Of a DNA stretch of 64,000 nt, positions 30,070 through 39,253 are shown in pieces. Position 1 is the first letter of the stretch. Each line of letters starts with the position of its first letter. The translations under genes and the position numbers were made by a program. Origin of the DNA: CAVPWP01 sp050789285 (lineage in GTDB: Bacteria > Pseudomonadota > Alphaproteobacteria > Rhodobacterales > Rhodobacteraceae); contig NZ_JBOUVX010000003.1 in the NCBI RefSeq assembly GCF_050789285.1, positions 1-64,000 of the forward strand, in the 5' to 3' direction. Under the pieces are notes generated by a model, which was not told where the DNA came from, did not search any database, and saw only the letters and a list, made by a program, of their open reading frames with translations.

Positions 30070-31197
30070 TCAATCCTCGGCGCGGGCTTCGGCGCGGCTC
30101 TTGCCGGCCACGTCAAGCGCCAGCGTCGCCGACATGAAGCCGTCGAGGTCGCCGTCGAGCACGCCCTGGGTGTCCGACGTCTCGTGGCCCGTGCGCAGGT
30201 CCTTCACCATCTGGTAGGGCTGAAGCACATAGGACCGGATCTGGTTGCCCCAGCCGGCCTCGCCCTTGGCTTCGTGCGCCTCGTTGATGGCGGCGTTCCG
30301 ACGGTCGAGTTCCATCTGGTAAAGCCGCGATTTCAACGCCTTCATGGCGATGTCGCGGTTCTGGTGCTGCGACTTCTCGGAGCTTGTGACCACGATGCCG
30401 GTGGGAATGTGGGTGATCCGCACCGCCGAGTCGGTGGTGTTCACGTGCTGGCCGCCCGCGCCCGACGACCGGTAGGTGTCGATCCGGATGTCCGAGGGGC
30501 TGACCTCGATCTCGATGTTGTCGTCCACCACCGGATAGACCCAGACCGACGAGAACGAGGTGTGCCGGCGCGCCGAACTGTCGTAGGGCGAGATCCGCAC
30601 AAGCCGGTGCACGCCCGACTCGGACTTGAGCCAGCCATAGGCGTTCGGTCCGCTGATCTTGTAGGCGGCCGACTTGATGCCGGCCTCTTCGCCCGCGCTT
30701 TCGGACTGAAGCTCGACCTTGTAGCCGTGCTTTTCGGCCCAGCGGACGTACATTCGCGCCAGCATCGCCGCCCAGTCGCAGGATTCGGTGCCGCCCGCGC
30801 CGGCGTTGATTTCAAGGAAGGTGTCGTTGCCGTCGGCCTCGCCATCGAGAAGCGCCTCGATCTCGGCCTGGGCGGCGCGGTCCTTGAGCGCCTTCAGCGC
30901 GGTCTCGGCCTCGCGCACGATGTCCTGGTCGCCCTCGGCCTCGCCCAGGCCGATCAGTTCGACGTTGTCCGACAGCTCTTGCGCCATGCCGCGCAGCCGG
31001 CCGATGGAGTCCGACAGCGTCTGGCGATCGCGCATCAGCTTCTGCGCCCGCGCCGGATCGTTCCACAGCGCGGGATCCTCGATCATCGCGTTGAACTCTT
31101 CCAGGCGGTGCTCGGCCGTCTCCCAGTCGAGACGCTGCCGCAGAAGGGTCAGCGACTTCTCGATGGCTTCGACGGTGTTCTGGGCCTCGGCGCGCAT
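30070..31197 (-). CDS. prfB: Peptide chain release factor 2
   Basis: A 375-residue factor that ends translation at UGA and UAA. The catalytic GGQ is in SSGAGGQHVNTTDSAV. The stop-codon tripeptide region reads RISPYDSSARRHTSF, with SPY where enterobacterial RF2 has SPF. The frame is continuous, so no programmed +1 frameshift is needed as in many bacteria. It follows mrcA by 65 bp on the same strand, an order common in alphaproteobacteria. Confidence 0.94.
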   Translation of the reverse strand: MRAEAQNTVEAIEKSLTLLRQRLDWETAEHRLEEFNAMIEDPALWNDPARAQKLMRDRQTLSDSIGRLRGMAQELSDNVELIGLGEAEGDQDIVREAETALKALKDRAAQAEIEALLDGEADGNDTFLEINAGAGGTESCDWAAMLARMYVRWAEKHGYKVELQSESAGEEAGIKSAAYKISGPNAYGWLKSESGVHRLVRISPYDSSARRHTSFSSVWVYPVVDDNIEIEVSPSDIRIDTYRSSGAGGQHVNTTDSAVRITHIPTGIVVTSSEKSQHQNRDIAMKALKSRLYQMELDRRNAAINEAHEAKGEAGWGNQIRSYVLQPYQMVKDLRTGHETSDTQGVLDGDLDGFMSATLALDVAGKSRAEARAED

Positions 31198-31262
31198 GGG
31201 CGTCCTTCGCGTGAGCTTCGTTCAGGCGCGGGTATTAGCAACGCCCGGACGGGCGGGCAAGT

Positions 31263-33770
31263 TCAGTAAAGCCCGCCCGAGGACAGCGTCCCGAAATCGG
31301 CCTGATCGGGCACAACGACGGTGTCGCCGCTCGAGGTGGTGATCGTCCGGTCCGAACCGTTGCCAAGTTCTTCTGGCGTGTAAAGCGGCAGGTTCGACGC
31401 CATGGCGAAGCCGCCGTCGTAGGTCAGGCCGAAGGTCGGTTCCCCGCCGTCGCGGAAGTATTCGGCGACCACGCTGGGCCCCGAGGCGTCAGGCGGCAAC
31501 GGCATCCCGGTGAACCGGTCGATCTTGATGAAGCGGCCGCCCGGCGGCACCTCGAACGGGCCGCCGCCGTAGCGCGCCACGGCTTCCTCCATGAATTCCT
31601 GGAAGACCGGCGCGCACAGCGTGCCGCCATAGGCGCTGGGGCCAAGGCTGCGCGGCTGGTCGAAGCCCATGTAGCAGCCCGCCGCGATGTTCGAGGTGAA
31701 GCCCACGAACCACACATCGCGCGCATCGTTGGTGGTGCCGGTCTTGCCGGCGGTCGGCACCGGCAGGTTCACGCGGCTTGCCGCCGTCCCGCGCTGGACC
31801 ACGCCCTCCATCATCGAGGTGATCTGGTAGGCGGTGACCGCGTTCATCACGCGCTGGCGCTCGGACGTGATCAGCGGCCCGTACCCGGGCTGCAGCGACG
31901 CGACCTGGCAATCCTCGCAGGTGCGCTGGTCGTGGCGATAGACGGTGGTTCCCCAACGATCCTGCACGCGGTCGACCAGCGTGGGTTCGACCCGCTCGCC
32001 GCCGTTGGCGAACATCGCATAGGCCGCGACCATGCGGTAGAGCGTCGTCTCTTCCGACCCCAGCGAGTTGGCAAGGAACTGGCCCATGTTGTCGTAGACG
32101 CCGAAGCGTTCGGCATAGGTCGCCACGACGTCCATGCCGACCTCCTGCGCAAGACGCACCGTCATCAGGTTGCGGCTTTGCTCGATCCCGGTGCGCAGCG
32201 GCGTGGGCCCGTAGAACTTGTTCGACGAGTTGCGCGGCCGCCAGATGCCCGCGCCGGTGTCGATGGCGATCGGTGCATCGATGATGATCGAGGCCGGCGT
32301 GAAGCCGTTGTCGAGGGCCGCGGCATAGACGAAGGGCTTGAACGCCGAACCCGGTTGCCGCGTGGCCTGCGTCACCCGGTTGAAGACGCTGTCCTGATAG
32401 GAAAAGCCGCCCTGCATGGCGATCACGCGGCCGGTGTTCACGTCCATCGCCATGAAGCCGCCCTGGACTTCGGGGATCTGGTGCAGGCTCCAGCCTTCCG
32501 CGCCCTCGTCGCGGCTGACATGCACGACGTCGCCGACGCTCAGGACATCGCCCGCCCCGCGCGCGCCGCGGATCCAGCGCACCGACTCGGCCGGGATCCA
32601 GTGACCGTCGGCGTCCTCGTCGATGCCTTCGATCCCGATGCGGGCCGAGCTTTCGCCCAGCGACAGGACCACGGCCGGATACCAGCCGGGCACGTCGCGC
32701 GGCACCTCGGTCGCGGCAAGCGCCGCGCGCCAGGCGGCCTCGTCGTCCAGCGCAGCGGCGTCCAGCGTCTTGCCGGTGCCGCGCCACTGGCCCTGCGACC
32801 GGTCATAGGCCTCAAGCGCGCGCCGCATGGCGCGGGCGGCGATGGCCTGCATCTCGGGGTCGGCGGTGGCGCGGACGGTATAGCCCCCGCCCATGAACTC
32901 GTCCTCGCCGAAGTCGCGGCTGAGCTGGCGGCGGATCTCGTCAGTGAAGTAGTCGCGCGGCGGAAGCTGGTCGCGGAACCCTTCGATCTCGCCGCCCTGG
33001 ACGGTGCGAAGCGGCGTGGCCACGGCTTCGTCGTGCTGCTCCTTCGTGATGTAGCCGTTCTCGTACATCTCGCGCAGCACGAAGTCCCGCCGCGCAACCG
33101 CGCGCTCGCGGTCGCGGACGGGATGGAAGTTCGACGGCGCCTGCGGCAGCGCGGCCAGATAGGCCGCCTCGGCCGGGGTCAGTTGCGACAGCGTCTTGTT
33201 GAAATAGGTCTGCGCGGCGGCGGTGACGCCATAGCTGTTCTGGCCGAGGAAGATCTCGTTGAGGTAAAGCTCGAGGATTTGGTCCTTGCTCAGCGTGTGC
33301 TCAAGCCGGACCGACAGGATCAGTTCCTTCAGCTTGCGCTCGGCCGACCGGTCCGAGGACAGCAGGAAGTTCTTGACCACCTGCTGCGGGATGGTCGAGG
33401 CGCCGCGCACACGCTCGCCCCGGGTCTGCACGGCCTCGACCGCGGCGGCGGCGATGCCGCGCAGGTCATAGCCCTGGTGCTGGTAGAAGTTCTTGTCCTC
33501 GGCCGAGATGAAGGCGCCCTTCACGATCTCGGGCACGTCGCCGATCGGGGCGTAAAGCCGGCGTTCCTGGGCGAACTCGTCGATGATGCGGCCTTCGACC
33601 GAATAGATCCGGCTGATCGTGGCGGGGCGGTAATTGGCCAGTTGCTGGTGATCGGGCAGATCGCGGCTGTAGAAATACAAGACCGCGCCAAGCGCGATCG
33701 CGCCCATGAAAAGGCCGATGGTCACCCAACTGAAGATCGCCCCGAAGACGGACAGAATGAACCTGGTCAC
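31263..33770 (-). CDS. mrcA: Penicillin-binding protein 1A (bifunctional)
   Basis: About 835 residues: a membrane anchor (5-33), a glycosyltransferase domain with E91 in AEDKNFYQHQG, an OB-like insert, then a transpeptidase domain with S475 in GSAFKPF, an SRN triad and K676 in KTGTTND. It polymerises and cross-links peptidoglycan. I prefer GTG 33770 (MTRFILSVF), with AAAGGG at correct spacing, over GTG 33785, which would leave only about 6 nt of leader after the promoter at 33798-33826. It lies between amiC and prfB. Confidence 0.92.
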   Translation of the reverse strand: MTRFILSVFGAIFSWVTIGLFMGAIALGAVLYFYSRDLPDHQQLANYRPATISRIYSVEGRIIDEFAQERRLYAPIGDVPEIVKGAFISAEDKNFYQHQGYDLRGIAAAAVEAVQTRGERVRGASTIPQQVVKNFLLSSDRSAERKLKELILSVRLEHTLSKDQILELYLNEIFLGQNSYGVTAAAQTYFNKTLSQLTPAEAAYLAALPQAPSNFHPVRDRERAVARRDFVLREMYENGYITKEQHDEAVATPLRTVQGGEIEGFRDQLPPRDYFTDEIRRQLSRDFGEDEFMGGGYTVRATADPEMQAIAARAMRRALEAYDRSQGQWRGTGKTLDAAALDDEAAWRAALAATEVPRDVPGWYPAVVLSLGESSARIGIEGIDEDADGHWIPAESVRWIRGARGAGDVLSVGDVVHVSRDEGAEGWSLHQIPEVQGGFMAMDVNTGRVIAMQGGFSYQDSVFNRVTQATRQPGSAFKPFVYAAALDNGFTPASIIIDAPIAIDTGAGIWRPRNSSNKFYGPTPLRTGIEQSRNLMTVRLAQEVGMDVVATYAERFGVYDNMGQFLANSLGSEETTLYRMVAAYAMFANGGERVEPTLVDRVQDRWGTTVYRHDQRTCEDCQVASLQPGYGPLITSERQRVMNAVTAYQITSMMEGVVQRGTAASRVNLPVPTAGKTGTTNDARDVWFVGFTSNIAAGCYMGFDQPRSLGPSAYGGTLCAPVFQEFMEEAVARYGGGPFEVPPGGRFIKIDRFTGMPLPPDASGPSVVAEYFRDGGEPTFGLTYDGGFAMASNLPLYTPEELGNGSDRTITTSSGDTVVVPDQADFGTLSSGGLY

Positions 33771-33797
33771 GCGCAGCCCTTTCACCGTTGCGGGCAG

Positions 33798-33826
33798 TCT
33801 ATACGATTCCCCGGCCCCGCGGTCAA
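33798..33826 (-). promoter_or_regulatory. Sigma-70-like promoter of mrcA
   Basis: The minus strand has TTGACC (33821-33826), a 17-bp spacer and TATAGA (33798-33803). It sits in the amiC-mrcA gap, so mrcA can be transcribed apart from amiC. Confidence 0.6.
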
Positions 33827-33910
33827 AACATGGGCGACCCGCGCCGGCCGGAATCGGCCGGTCGCGACGTCACGTTCCCGCGAGGCGGCAAGGCGACGCG
33901 TCGGCGCGGG

Positions 33911-35155
33911 CTATTGCCGCAGCAGCCGCGCCTGGGCGGCGTCCTCGGCCGCCCAGTCCACCAGCGCCGCGGCAAGGCCCTGCGCGGCCTTCGCGCGCCA
34001 GTCGGGATCGGCCAGACGCTTGCGGTCGCGCGCGCTTGACAGAAAGCCGATCTCGATCAGGAGCGAGGGGAAGTCGGGGCTTTTCAGGACCGAGAACGCG
34101 GCCGAGCGCAGCGGGCGGCTGTTCACCTTAACGCCCGCCTCGCGGAAGCCTTCGACGACGGTCTCGGCCAGCCGCGCCGCGCGCGGCGCGGTTTCGGTGC
34201 GGGCAAGGTCCATCAGGATCAGCGCGATCTCGTCGCTGTGGTTCGACAGGTCGAGCCCGGCCAGAAGATCGTCGCGGTTGTGGCGTTCGGCCAGCGCCAG
34301 CGAGGCCTCGTCGGTGGCCTCGTCCGACAGGGTATAGACCGTGGCCCCCGACGCGCTGCCCGCGCCTTCGGCCAGCGCATCGGCATGCAGCGACAGGAAC
34401 ACCGACGCCCCAGCCTGCCGCGCCAGCGTGATCCGCGTCTCGAGCGGGACGAAGACGTCGGCGTCGCGGGTCAGAGCCACGTCGAAGGACCCGGTGCGCA
34501 GGATCGCCTCCTTCAGTTCGATGGCGAAGGTCAGCATCAGATGCGCCTCGGTCAGCCCGTCGGCCTGCGCGCCCGGATCGATCCCGCCATGCCCGGGATC
34601 GAGCACGATCACCGGCCGGTCGGCCCGGCGCGGGGCCGCGGGCGTGCGGGCCTCGGCCCGGCGCGGCGCGGGGCGGAACAGTGCGCTTTCAGGTTCGCCC
34701 GCGCTGGCGGCGAAGACATCGGCCGGGATCGGCACCATGCGCAGCGCCAGTTCGGCCCGGCCATCCTCGAACCGGGTATCCAGTGCCGCGTCCGCGATCG
34801 CCAGAGGTCCGGCAAGGTCCAGCACGATGCGCGACCAGCCCGGTTCGACCACACCCAGCCGCGCTGCGGCAACCTGCGCGCTGTCGTTCGTGACCGGGAC
34901 ACCGGCCCAGTCGACCTCGGCGAAGTCGAGGACGACGCGCTGCGGGGCGTCAAGCGTGAAGACGCGCCAGGGCACCGGCTGGCTGAGGGTCAGGCGCAGC
35001 TCGGTCGCGCCGTCGGCGGCCTGCGTCAGACTCAGCCCGCCGGGGCCGGTTACACGCGCCAGCGCACGCAGATCGCCCTGTGCGGCTGCGGGAAGCGCCG
35101 GAAACAGCGACAGAAAGAGAAAGGCCAGTGCGGCCAGGAGACGAAGACTGCCCAT
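33911..35155 (-). CDS. amiC: N-acetylmuramoyl-L-alanine amidase (AMIN + Amidase_3)
   Basis: A 414-residue periplasmic enzyme that splits peptidoglycan between daughter cells. A signal peptide occupies 1-25 (LRLLAALAFLFLSLFPALPA). An AMIN domain spans about 30-145, and a zinc amidase domain begins at VIVLDPGHGGIDPG (H189), with E203 in TEAHLMLTF and the catalytic Glu in LIEIGFLSS near the C-terminus. It is the first gene of the run amiC-mrcA-prfB. Confidence 0.92.
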   Translation of the reverse strand: MGSLRLLAALAFLFLSLFPALPAAAQGDLRALARVTGPGGLSLTQAADGATELRLTLSQPVPWRVFTLDAPQRVVLDFAEVDWAGVPVTNDSAQVAAARLGVVEPGWSRIVLDLAGPLAIADAALDTRFEDGRAELALRMVPIPADVFAASAGEPESALFRPAPRRAEARTPAAPRRADRPVIVLDPGHGGIDPGAQADGLTEAHLMLTFAIELKEAILRTGSFDVALTRDADVFVPLETRITLARQAGASVFLSLHADALAEGAGSASGATVYTLSDEATDEASLALAERHNRDDLLAGLDLSNHSDEIALILMDLARTETAPRAARLAETVVEGFREAGVKVNSRPLRSAAFSVLKSPDFPSLLIEIGFLSSARDRKRLADPDWRAKAAQGLAAALVDWAAEDAAQARLLRQ

Positions 35156-35216
35156 GGGTTGCCTGTTTTCTTTTGACTATAGCGGCAAGCGCGTGACCGC
35201 GAAACGGGTTTTGCGC

Positions 35217-36359
35217 CTAGCCGCGCGCCGCCATGAAGCGTGCCAGCCGGTCAAGTCCTTCGGCGATGTCGGCAGTCGCGCGGGCATAGGAAAAACGCAA
35301 CGTGCCCCGGCCCCGGAGCGGGTCGAAATCAAGCCCCGGCGTGACCGCCACACCGGCGCTCTCAAGGATCTCGGCCGCGAAGGCGCGGCTGTCGTCCGTC
35401 AGGTGCGACACGTCGGCATAGATGTAAAAGGCCCCGTCGGGCGGCGCGATGCGGTCGAAGCCCGCGCGCGGCAGACCGTCGAGCATCAGGCGCCGGTTCG
35501 CGGCATAGACGGCAAGGTTCGCGTCAAGCTCGTCGCGGCAGTCCATCGCCGCCAGCGCCGCGACCTGGCCCGCGTGAGGGGCGCAGATGAACATGTTCTG
35601 CGCCAGCCGTTCGACCGGCCGCACCATGGCCGCGGGCACGACCATCCAGCCGACGCGCCAGCCGGTCATCGAGAAGTACTTGGAGAACGAGTTGATCACC
35701 ACAACTTCGTCGGTGATCTCGAGCGCGCTGACGGCCGGCTGGTCGTATTCGATGCCGTGATAGATCTCGTCCGACACCACCGCGGCCCCCTGCCCGGCCG
35801 CCGCCCCGATCAGCCCGGCCAGCGCCGCGCGGTCCAGCATGGTGCCCGAAGGGTTCGCGGGCGAGGCCAGGATCAGCCCGGCGATGTCGCGCGGCAGATT
35901 GTCGGGCCTGGGCTGGAAGCGGTCCTCTGCCCGCGTCGGGATGCCCACCGGCCGCAGGCTGAGCGCCTTCAGGATCTGGCGATAGGACGGATAGCCGGGG
36001 TCGCCAAGCGCCACGGCCTCGCCCGCGTCGAACAGCGCCGTGAAGGCCAGCAGGAACGCCCCCGACGACCCCGCGGTGACGATCACCCGCGCGGGATCAA
36101 GGTCGACGCCATGGCGGTCGCCATAGTGCCGCGCGATGCGGGCGCGCAGCGCCGGCAGGCCAAGCGAGACGGTATAGCCAAGCGCGTCCTGCGCCATCGC
36201 GCGCGCCAGAGCGGCCCGGGCGCCGGCGGGCGCGGGGGTGCCGGGCTGGCCCACCTCCATGTGGATGATGTGGCGCCCGGCGTCTTCGGCGGCGCGCGCG
36301 GCCTCCATCACGTCCATGACGATGAAGGGGTCGACCTCGGATCGGCGGGACAATCGCAT
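35217..36359 (-). CDS. Class I/II PLP aminotransferase
   Basis: About 380 residues of fold-type I aminotransferase, close to aspartate/aromatic aminotransferases. Landmarks are IIHMEVGQPGTPAP, ASPANPSGTML, SDEIYHGIEY, the PLP lysine in NSFSKYFSMTGWRVGW, and the C-terminal RFSYARA. The substrate is not predictable. ATG 36359 with AAAGG six bases upstream is preferred to a start 14 codons earlier. It is divergent from the first DsbA-like gene. Confidence 0.88.
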   Translation of the reverse strand: MRLSRRSEVDPFIVMDVMEAARAAEDAGRHIIHMEVGQPGTPAPAGARAALARAMAQDALGYTVSLGLPALRARIARHYGDRHGVDLDPARVIVTAGSSGAFLLAFTALFDAGEAVALGDPGYPSYRQILKALSLRPVGIPTRAEDRFQPRPDNLPRDIAGLILASPANPSGTMLDRAALAGLIGAAAGQGAAVVSDEIYHGIEYDQPAVSALEITDEVVVINSFSKYFSMTGWRVGWMVVPAAMVRPVERLAQNMFICAPHAGQVAALAAMDCRDELDANLAVYAANRRLMLDGLPRAGFDRIAPPDGAFYIYADVSHLTDDSRAFAAEILESAGVAVTPGLDFDPLRGRGTLRFSYARATADIAEGLDRLARFMAARG

Positions 36360-36515
36360 GGGGGGCCTTTCGCTGACGCGCCCACAGACCTGCCGCGCCA
36401 CCGCCGCAAGGTCAATGCCGCCCCTGGCGGCGGGAGAGCGCTCAACTTTTCGCGGGGTCCCCTTGCCTCGGGCGGGTCATCTGTCATTCTGCCGCCCGAC
36501 CAACAGGAGACATCC

Positions 36516-37271
36516 ATGATCCGCAGTCTGATCGCCGCCGCGGCGACCGCAACCGTTCTGTCCGCCCTGCCCGCCGCGGCCTTCGACATGACCGACATGT
36601 CCGACGCCGAGCGCGCGGCCTTCCGCGCCGAGGTGCGGGCCTACCTGCTTGAGAACCCCGAGGTGCTGATGGAGGCGATCGCCGTGCTTGAACAGCGCGA
36701 GGCGATGGCTCAGGCGCAGGCCGACGTGAACCTGATCGCGGAAAACGCGCCGGCGATCTTCGAGGACGGTCATTCCTGGATCGGCGGCAACCCCGAGGGC
36801 GACGTGACCCTGGTCGAGTTCATGGATTATCGCTGCGGCTTCTGCCGCCGCGCCCACCCCGAGGTCGAGGCCCTGCTTGCCGGCGACGGCAACATCCGCC
36901 TGATCGTGAAGGAATTCCCGATCCTGGGCGAGGAATCGCTTCTGGCCTCGCGCTTTGCGATCGCGACCAAGCTTGAAATGGGCGACGACGCCTACAAGAC
37001 CGTTCACGACGCGCTGATCGAGATGCGCGGCGAGGTCACGCTGGCCTCGCTCGAGCGGCTGGCGGGCGAGCTTGACCTGGACGTCGACGCGGTGCTGACC
37101 GGGATGGTCGACCCCGAAGTCGACCGGATCATCGCCGAGAACCGCGCGCTGGCGCAGACGCTGGGCATCACCGGCACGCCGACCTTCATCCTGCCCGGCC
37201 AGATGCTGCGCGGCTATCTGCCGCTTGACGGCATGCAGGCCGTGGTGGCCGAGGAACGTGGCGAAGGCTGA
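36516..37271 (+). CDS. DsbA-family thiol-disulfide oxidoreductase
   Basis: A 251-residue periplasmic protein. A signal peptide spans 1-22. A helical N-terminal region (AERAAFRAEVRAYLLENPEV) precedes a thioredoxin fold with redox C107-GF-C110 in DYRCGFCRRAHPEVE and cis-Pro in GITGTPTFILP. The extended N-terminus is like the Com1/ScsC oxidoreductases. AGGAGA lies 9 nt before ATG 36516. The next gene is a diverged relative and overlaps by 14 bp. Confidence 0.88.
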   Translation: MIRSLIAAAATATVLSALPAAAFDMTDMSDAERAAFRAEVRAYLLENPEVLMEAIAVLEQREAMAQAQADVNLIAENAPAIFEDGHSWIGGNPEGDVTLVEFMDYRCGFCRRAHPEVEALLAGDGNIRLIVKEFPILGEESLLASRFAIATKLEMGDDAYKTVHDALIEMRGEVTLASLERLAGELDLDVDAVLTGMVDPEVDRIIAENRALAQTLGITGTPTFILPGQMLRGYLPLDGMQAVVAEERGEG

Positions 37272-38007
37272 CGCGTCGGCGCGGGCGCCCCGACTGGGCC
37301 TTGCACTTGCGCTTTGCGCAACGGCCGCAGACGCCGCACACGCCGGGGGGCTGGAGTTGTCGTCCGCGGACCGTGCCGCCTTTCGCGCCGAGGTCCGGGC
37401 GCTGCTGCTTGACGAGCCGCAAATCGTCGGGCGCGCGCTTGGCACCCTGCCGGTCGACCCCTTTGCCGGCTATTCCGACGAGGCCGCGCGCGATGCCGCG
37501 CTTCTGGCGCAGCGCGCCGCCGCGCTGACGGACGATCCCGGCGACTGGCGCGAGGGGCCGGCGAATGGCGTGACGCTTGTGGCCTTCCTTCCGCCCGCCT
37601 GCGCCGATTGCGCCGATCTTCTGGCCGACCTGCGCGCGACCGCGGCCGGCGCCGGGGCGAGGCTGGTCGTCAAGGACGCAGCCACCCCCGAGGCGGCGGC
37701 GCGCTTCCTGACCGCCGTTCATGCCGAACTTGGCGCCGAGGCCTGGACCGAGGCCCGCGTGGCCCTGGCCGGGTTCCCGCAGGCCGACGATCCCGAGGCC
37801 CTTCTGCGGCTGGCCGCAACGCGGGCCTGGCCCGTCGGCCGGCTGCGCGACGCCATGGCGGCCGACCCCACGCAGGCACGGCTGGACCGGGTAAAGGGGC
37901 TGGCGGCCGAGCTTGGCTTCGACCTGGCCCCGTCCTACGTGGCGGGCGGCATCCTTGTGCGCGGCCACGTGCCGCCGGCGGTGCTGGCGCGCTATCTCGG
38001 GCGCTAA
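37258..38007 (+). CDS. Diverged DsbA-like thioredoxin-fold protein
   Basis: A 249-residue secreted protein. A signal-like region spans 1-29. Its N-terminal DRAAFRAEVRALLLDEPQIV parallels the neighbour's AERAAFRAEVRAYLLENPEV, pointing to tandem duplication. The active-site region is CADC (C115, C118) in LPPACADCADLL, and the cis-Pro loop is changed to LAPSYVAGG. The overall sequence is far more Ala-rich than its partner. GTG 37258 overlaps the previous stop; an in-frame ATG at 37225 is less likely. Confidence 0.72.
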   Translation: MAKADASARAPRLGLALALCATAADAAHAGGLELSSADRAAFRAEVRALLLDEPQIVGRALGTLPVDPFAGYSDEAARDAALLAQRAAALTDDPGDWREGPANGVTLVAFLPPACADCADLLADLRATAAGAGARLVVKDAATPEAAARFLTAVHAELGAEAWTEARVALAGFPQADDPEALLRLAATRAWPVGRLRDAMAADPTQARLDRVKGLAAELGFDLAPSYVAGGILVRGHVPPAVLARYLGR

Positions 38008-38014
38008 AGGCCGC

Positions 38015-39148
38015 CTATTCGGCGGCCTGTTCGGCGGCGGCCTGCGCAGCCTCGATCTCGGCCGCCTTGCGTTCGACCTGTTCGACGATGTGGTCGATCA
38101 TCCGGTCGTTCGACAGCTTGTGGCTTTGCTTGCCCGCCAGATAGACCATGCCCGACCCCGCGCCGCCCCCGGTGAAGCCGACGTCGGTCATCAAGGCCTC
38201 ACCCGGGCCGTTCACCACGCAGCCGATGATCGACAGGCTCATCGGCGTCTTGATGTGTTCCAGCCGCTTTTCAAGGGCTTCCACGGTCTTTATCACGTCG
38301 AAGCCCTGCCGCGCGCAGGACGGGCACGAGATGATGTTGACGCCCCTGTGGCGCAGGCCAAGGGCCTTCAGGATCTCGTAGCCGACCTTGACCTCTTCCA
38401 CCGGATCGGCCGACAGCGACACGCGGATCGTGTCGCCGATGCCCATCCACAGAAGGTTGCCAAGCCCGATCGCGCTTTTGATCGTGCCGGTCATCAGGCC
38501 GCCGGCCTCGGTGATGCCAAGATGCAGCGGCGCGTCGGTGGCCTCGGCGATCGCCTGATAGGCGGCGGCCGCCAGGAACACGTCCGAGGCCTTCACGCTG
38601 ATCTTGAACTCGTGAAAATCGTTGTCCTGAAGGATCTTGATATGGTCGAGCCCGCTTTCGACCATCGCCTCGGGGCAGGGTTCGCCATACTTGTCGAGAA
38701 GGTCCTTCTCGAGGCTGCCGGCGTTCACGCCGATGCGGATCGCGCAGGCGTGGTCCTTGGAGGCCTTGATGACCTCGCGCACGCGCTTTTCGTCGCCGAT
38801 GTTGCCCGGGTTGATGCGCAGACAGGCCGCGCCCGCCTCGGCGGCTTCGATGGCGCGCTTGTAGTGAAAATGGATGTCGGCCACGATCGGCACCGGGCTT
38901 TCGCGCACGATCTCGCGCAGGGCGCGGGTCGAGGCCTCGTCCGGGGTCGAGACGCGCACGATGTCGGCGCCCGCCTCGGCCGCGCGCAGCACCTGCGCGA
39001 CGGTCGCGGCCACGTCGGTCGTGTCGGTGTTGGTCATGGTCTGCACCGAGATCGGCGCATCCCCGCCCACGGCGACGCTGCCCACCTGGATCTGGCGCGA
39101 CTTGCGCCGGTAGATGTTGCGCCACGGACGGATGTGGTTGAGCGACAT
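38015..39148 (-). CDS. ispG: 4-hydroxy-3-methylbut-2-enyl diphosphate synthase
   Basis: A 377-residue [4Fe-4S] enzyme, the penultimate step of the MEP isoprenoid pathway. Its landmarks are SRQIQVGSVAVGGDAPISVQ, LRINPGNIGDE and the cluster cysteines in SCPSCARQGFDV plus the Cys in SIIGCVVNGPGEA. The C-terminal 15 residues are Ala/Glu-rich (AAEIEAAQAAAEQAAE). It lies 105 bp downstream of the RodZ-like gene, a common alphaproteobacterial arrangement. Confidence 0.95.
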   Translation of the reverse strand: MSLNHIRPWRNIYRRKSRQIQVGSVAVGGDAPISVQTMTNTDTTDVAATVAQVLRAAEAGADIVRVSTPDEASTRALREIVRESPVPIVADIHFHYKRAIEAAEAGAACLRINPGNIGDEKRVREVIKASKDHACAIRIGVNAGSLEKDLLDKYGEPCPEAMVESGLDHIKILQDNDFHEFKISVKASDVFLAAAAYQAIAEATDAPLHLGITEAGGLMTGTIKSAIGLGNLLWMGIGDTIRVSLSADPVEEVKVGYEILKALGLRHRGVNIISCPSCARQGFDVIKTVEALEKRLEHIKTPMSLSIIGCVVNGPGEALMTDVGFTGGGAGSGMVYLAGKQSHKLSNDRMIDHIVEQVERKAAEIEAAQAAAEQAAE

Positions 39149-39253
39149 CGCGCCTCTCCCGGTGTTCGGCTTGCGTTGGCGAAAGAATAGGGCGGCGGAG
39201 CGGGCGTTACAACGGGCGTTCAGCCAGCGGCACGCCCCTGCGGCCCGGCGTCC

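Noticed and set aside
34341..37271. 976-codon plus-strand frame ending in the first DsbA gene
   Set aside because: Only the last 251 codons, from ATG 36516, have a ribosome site, signal peptide and family sequence; the rest is antisense to amiC and the aminotransferase gene.
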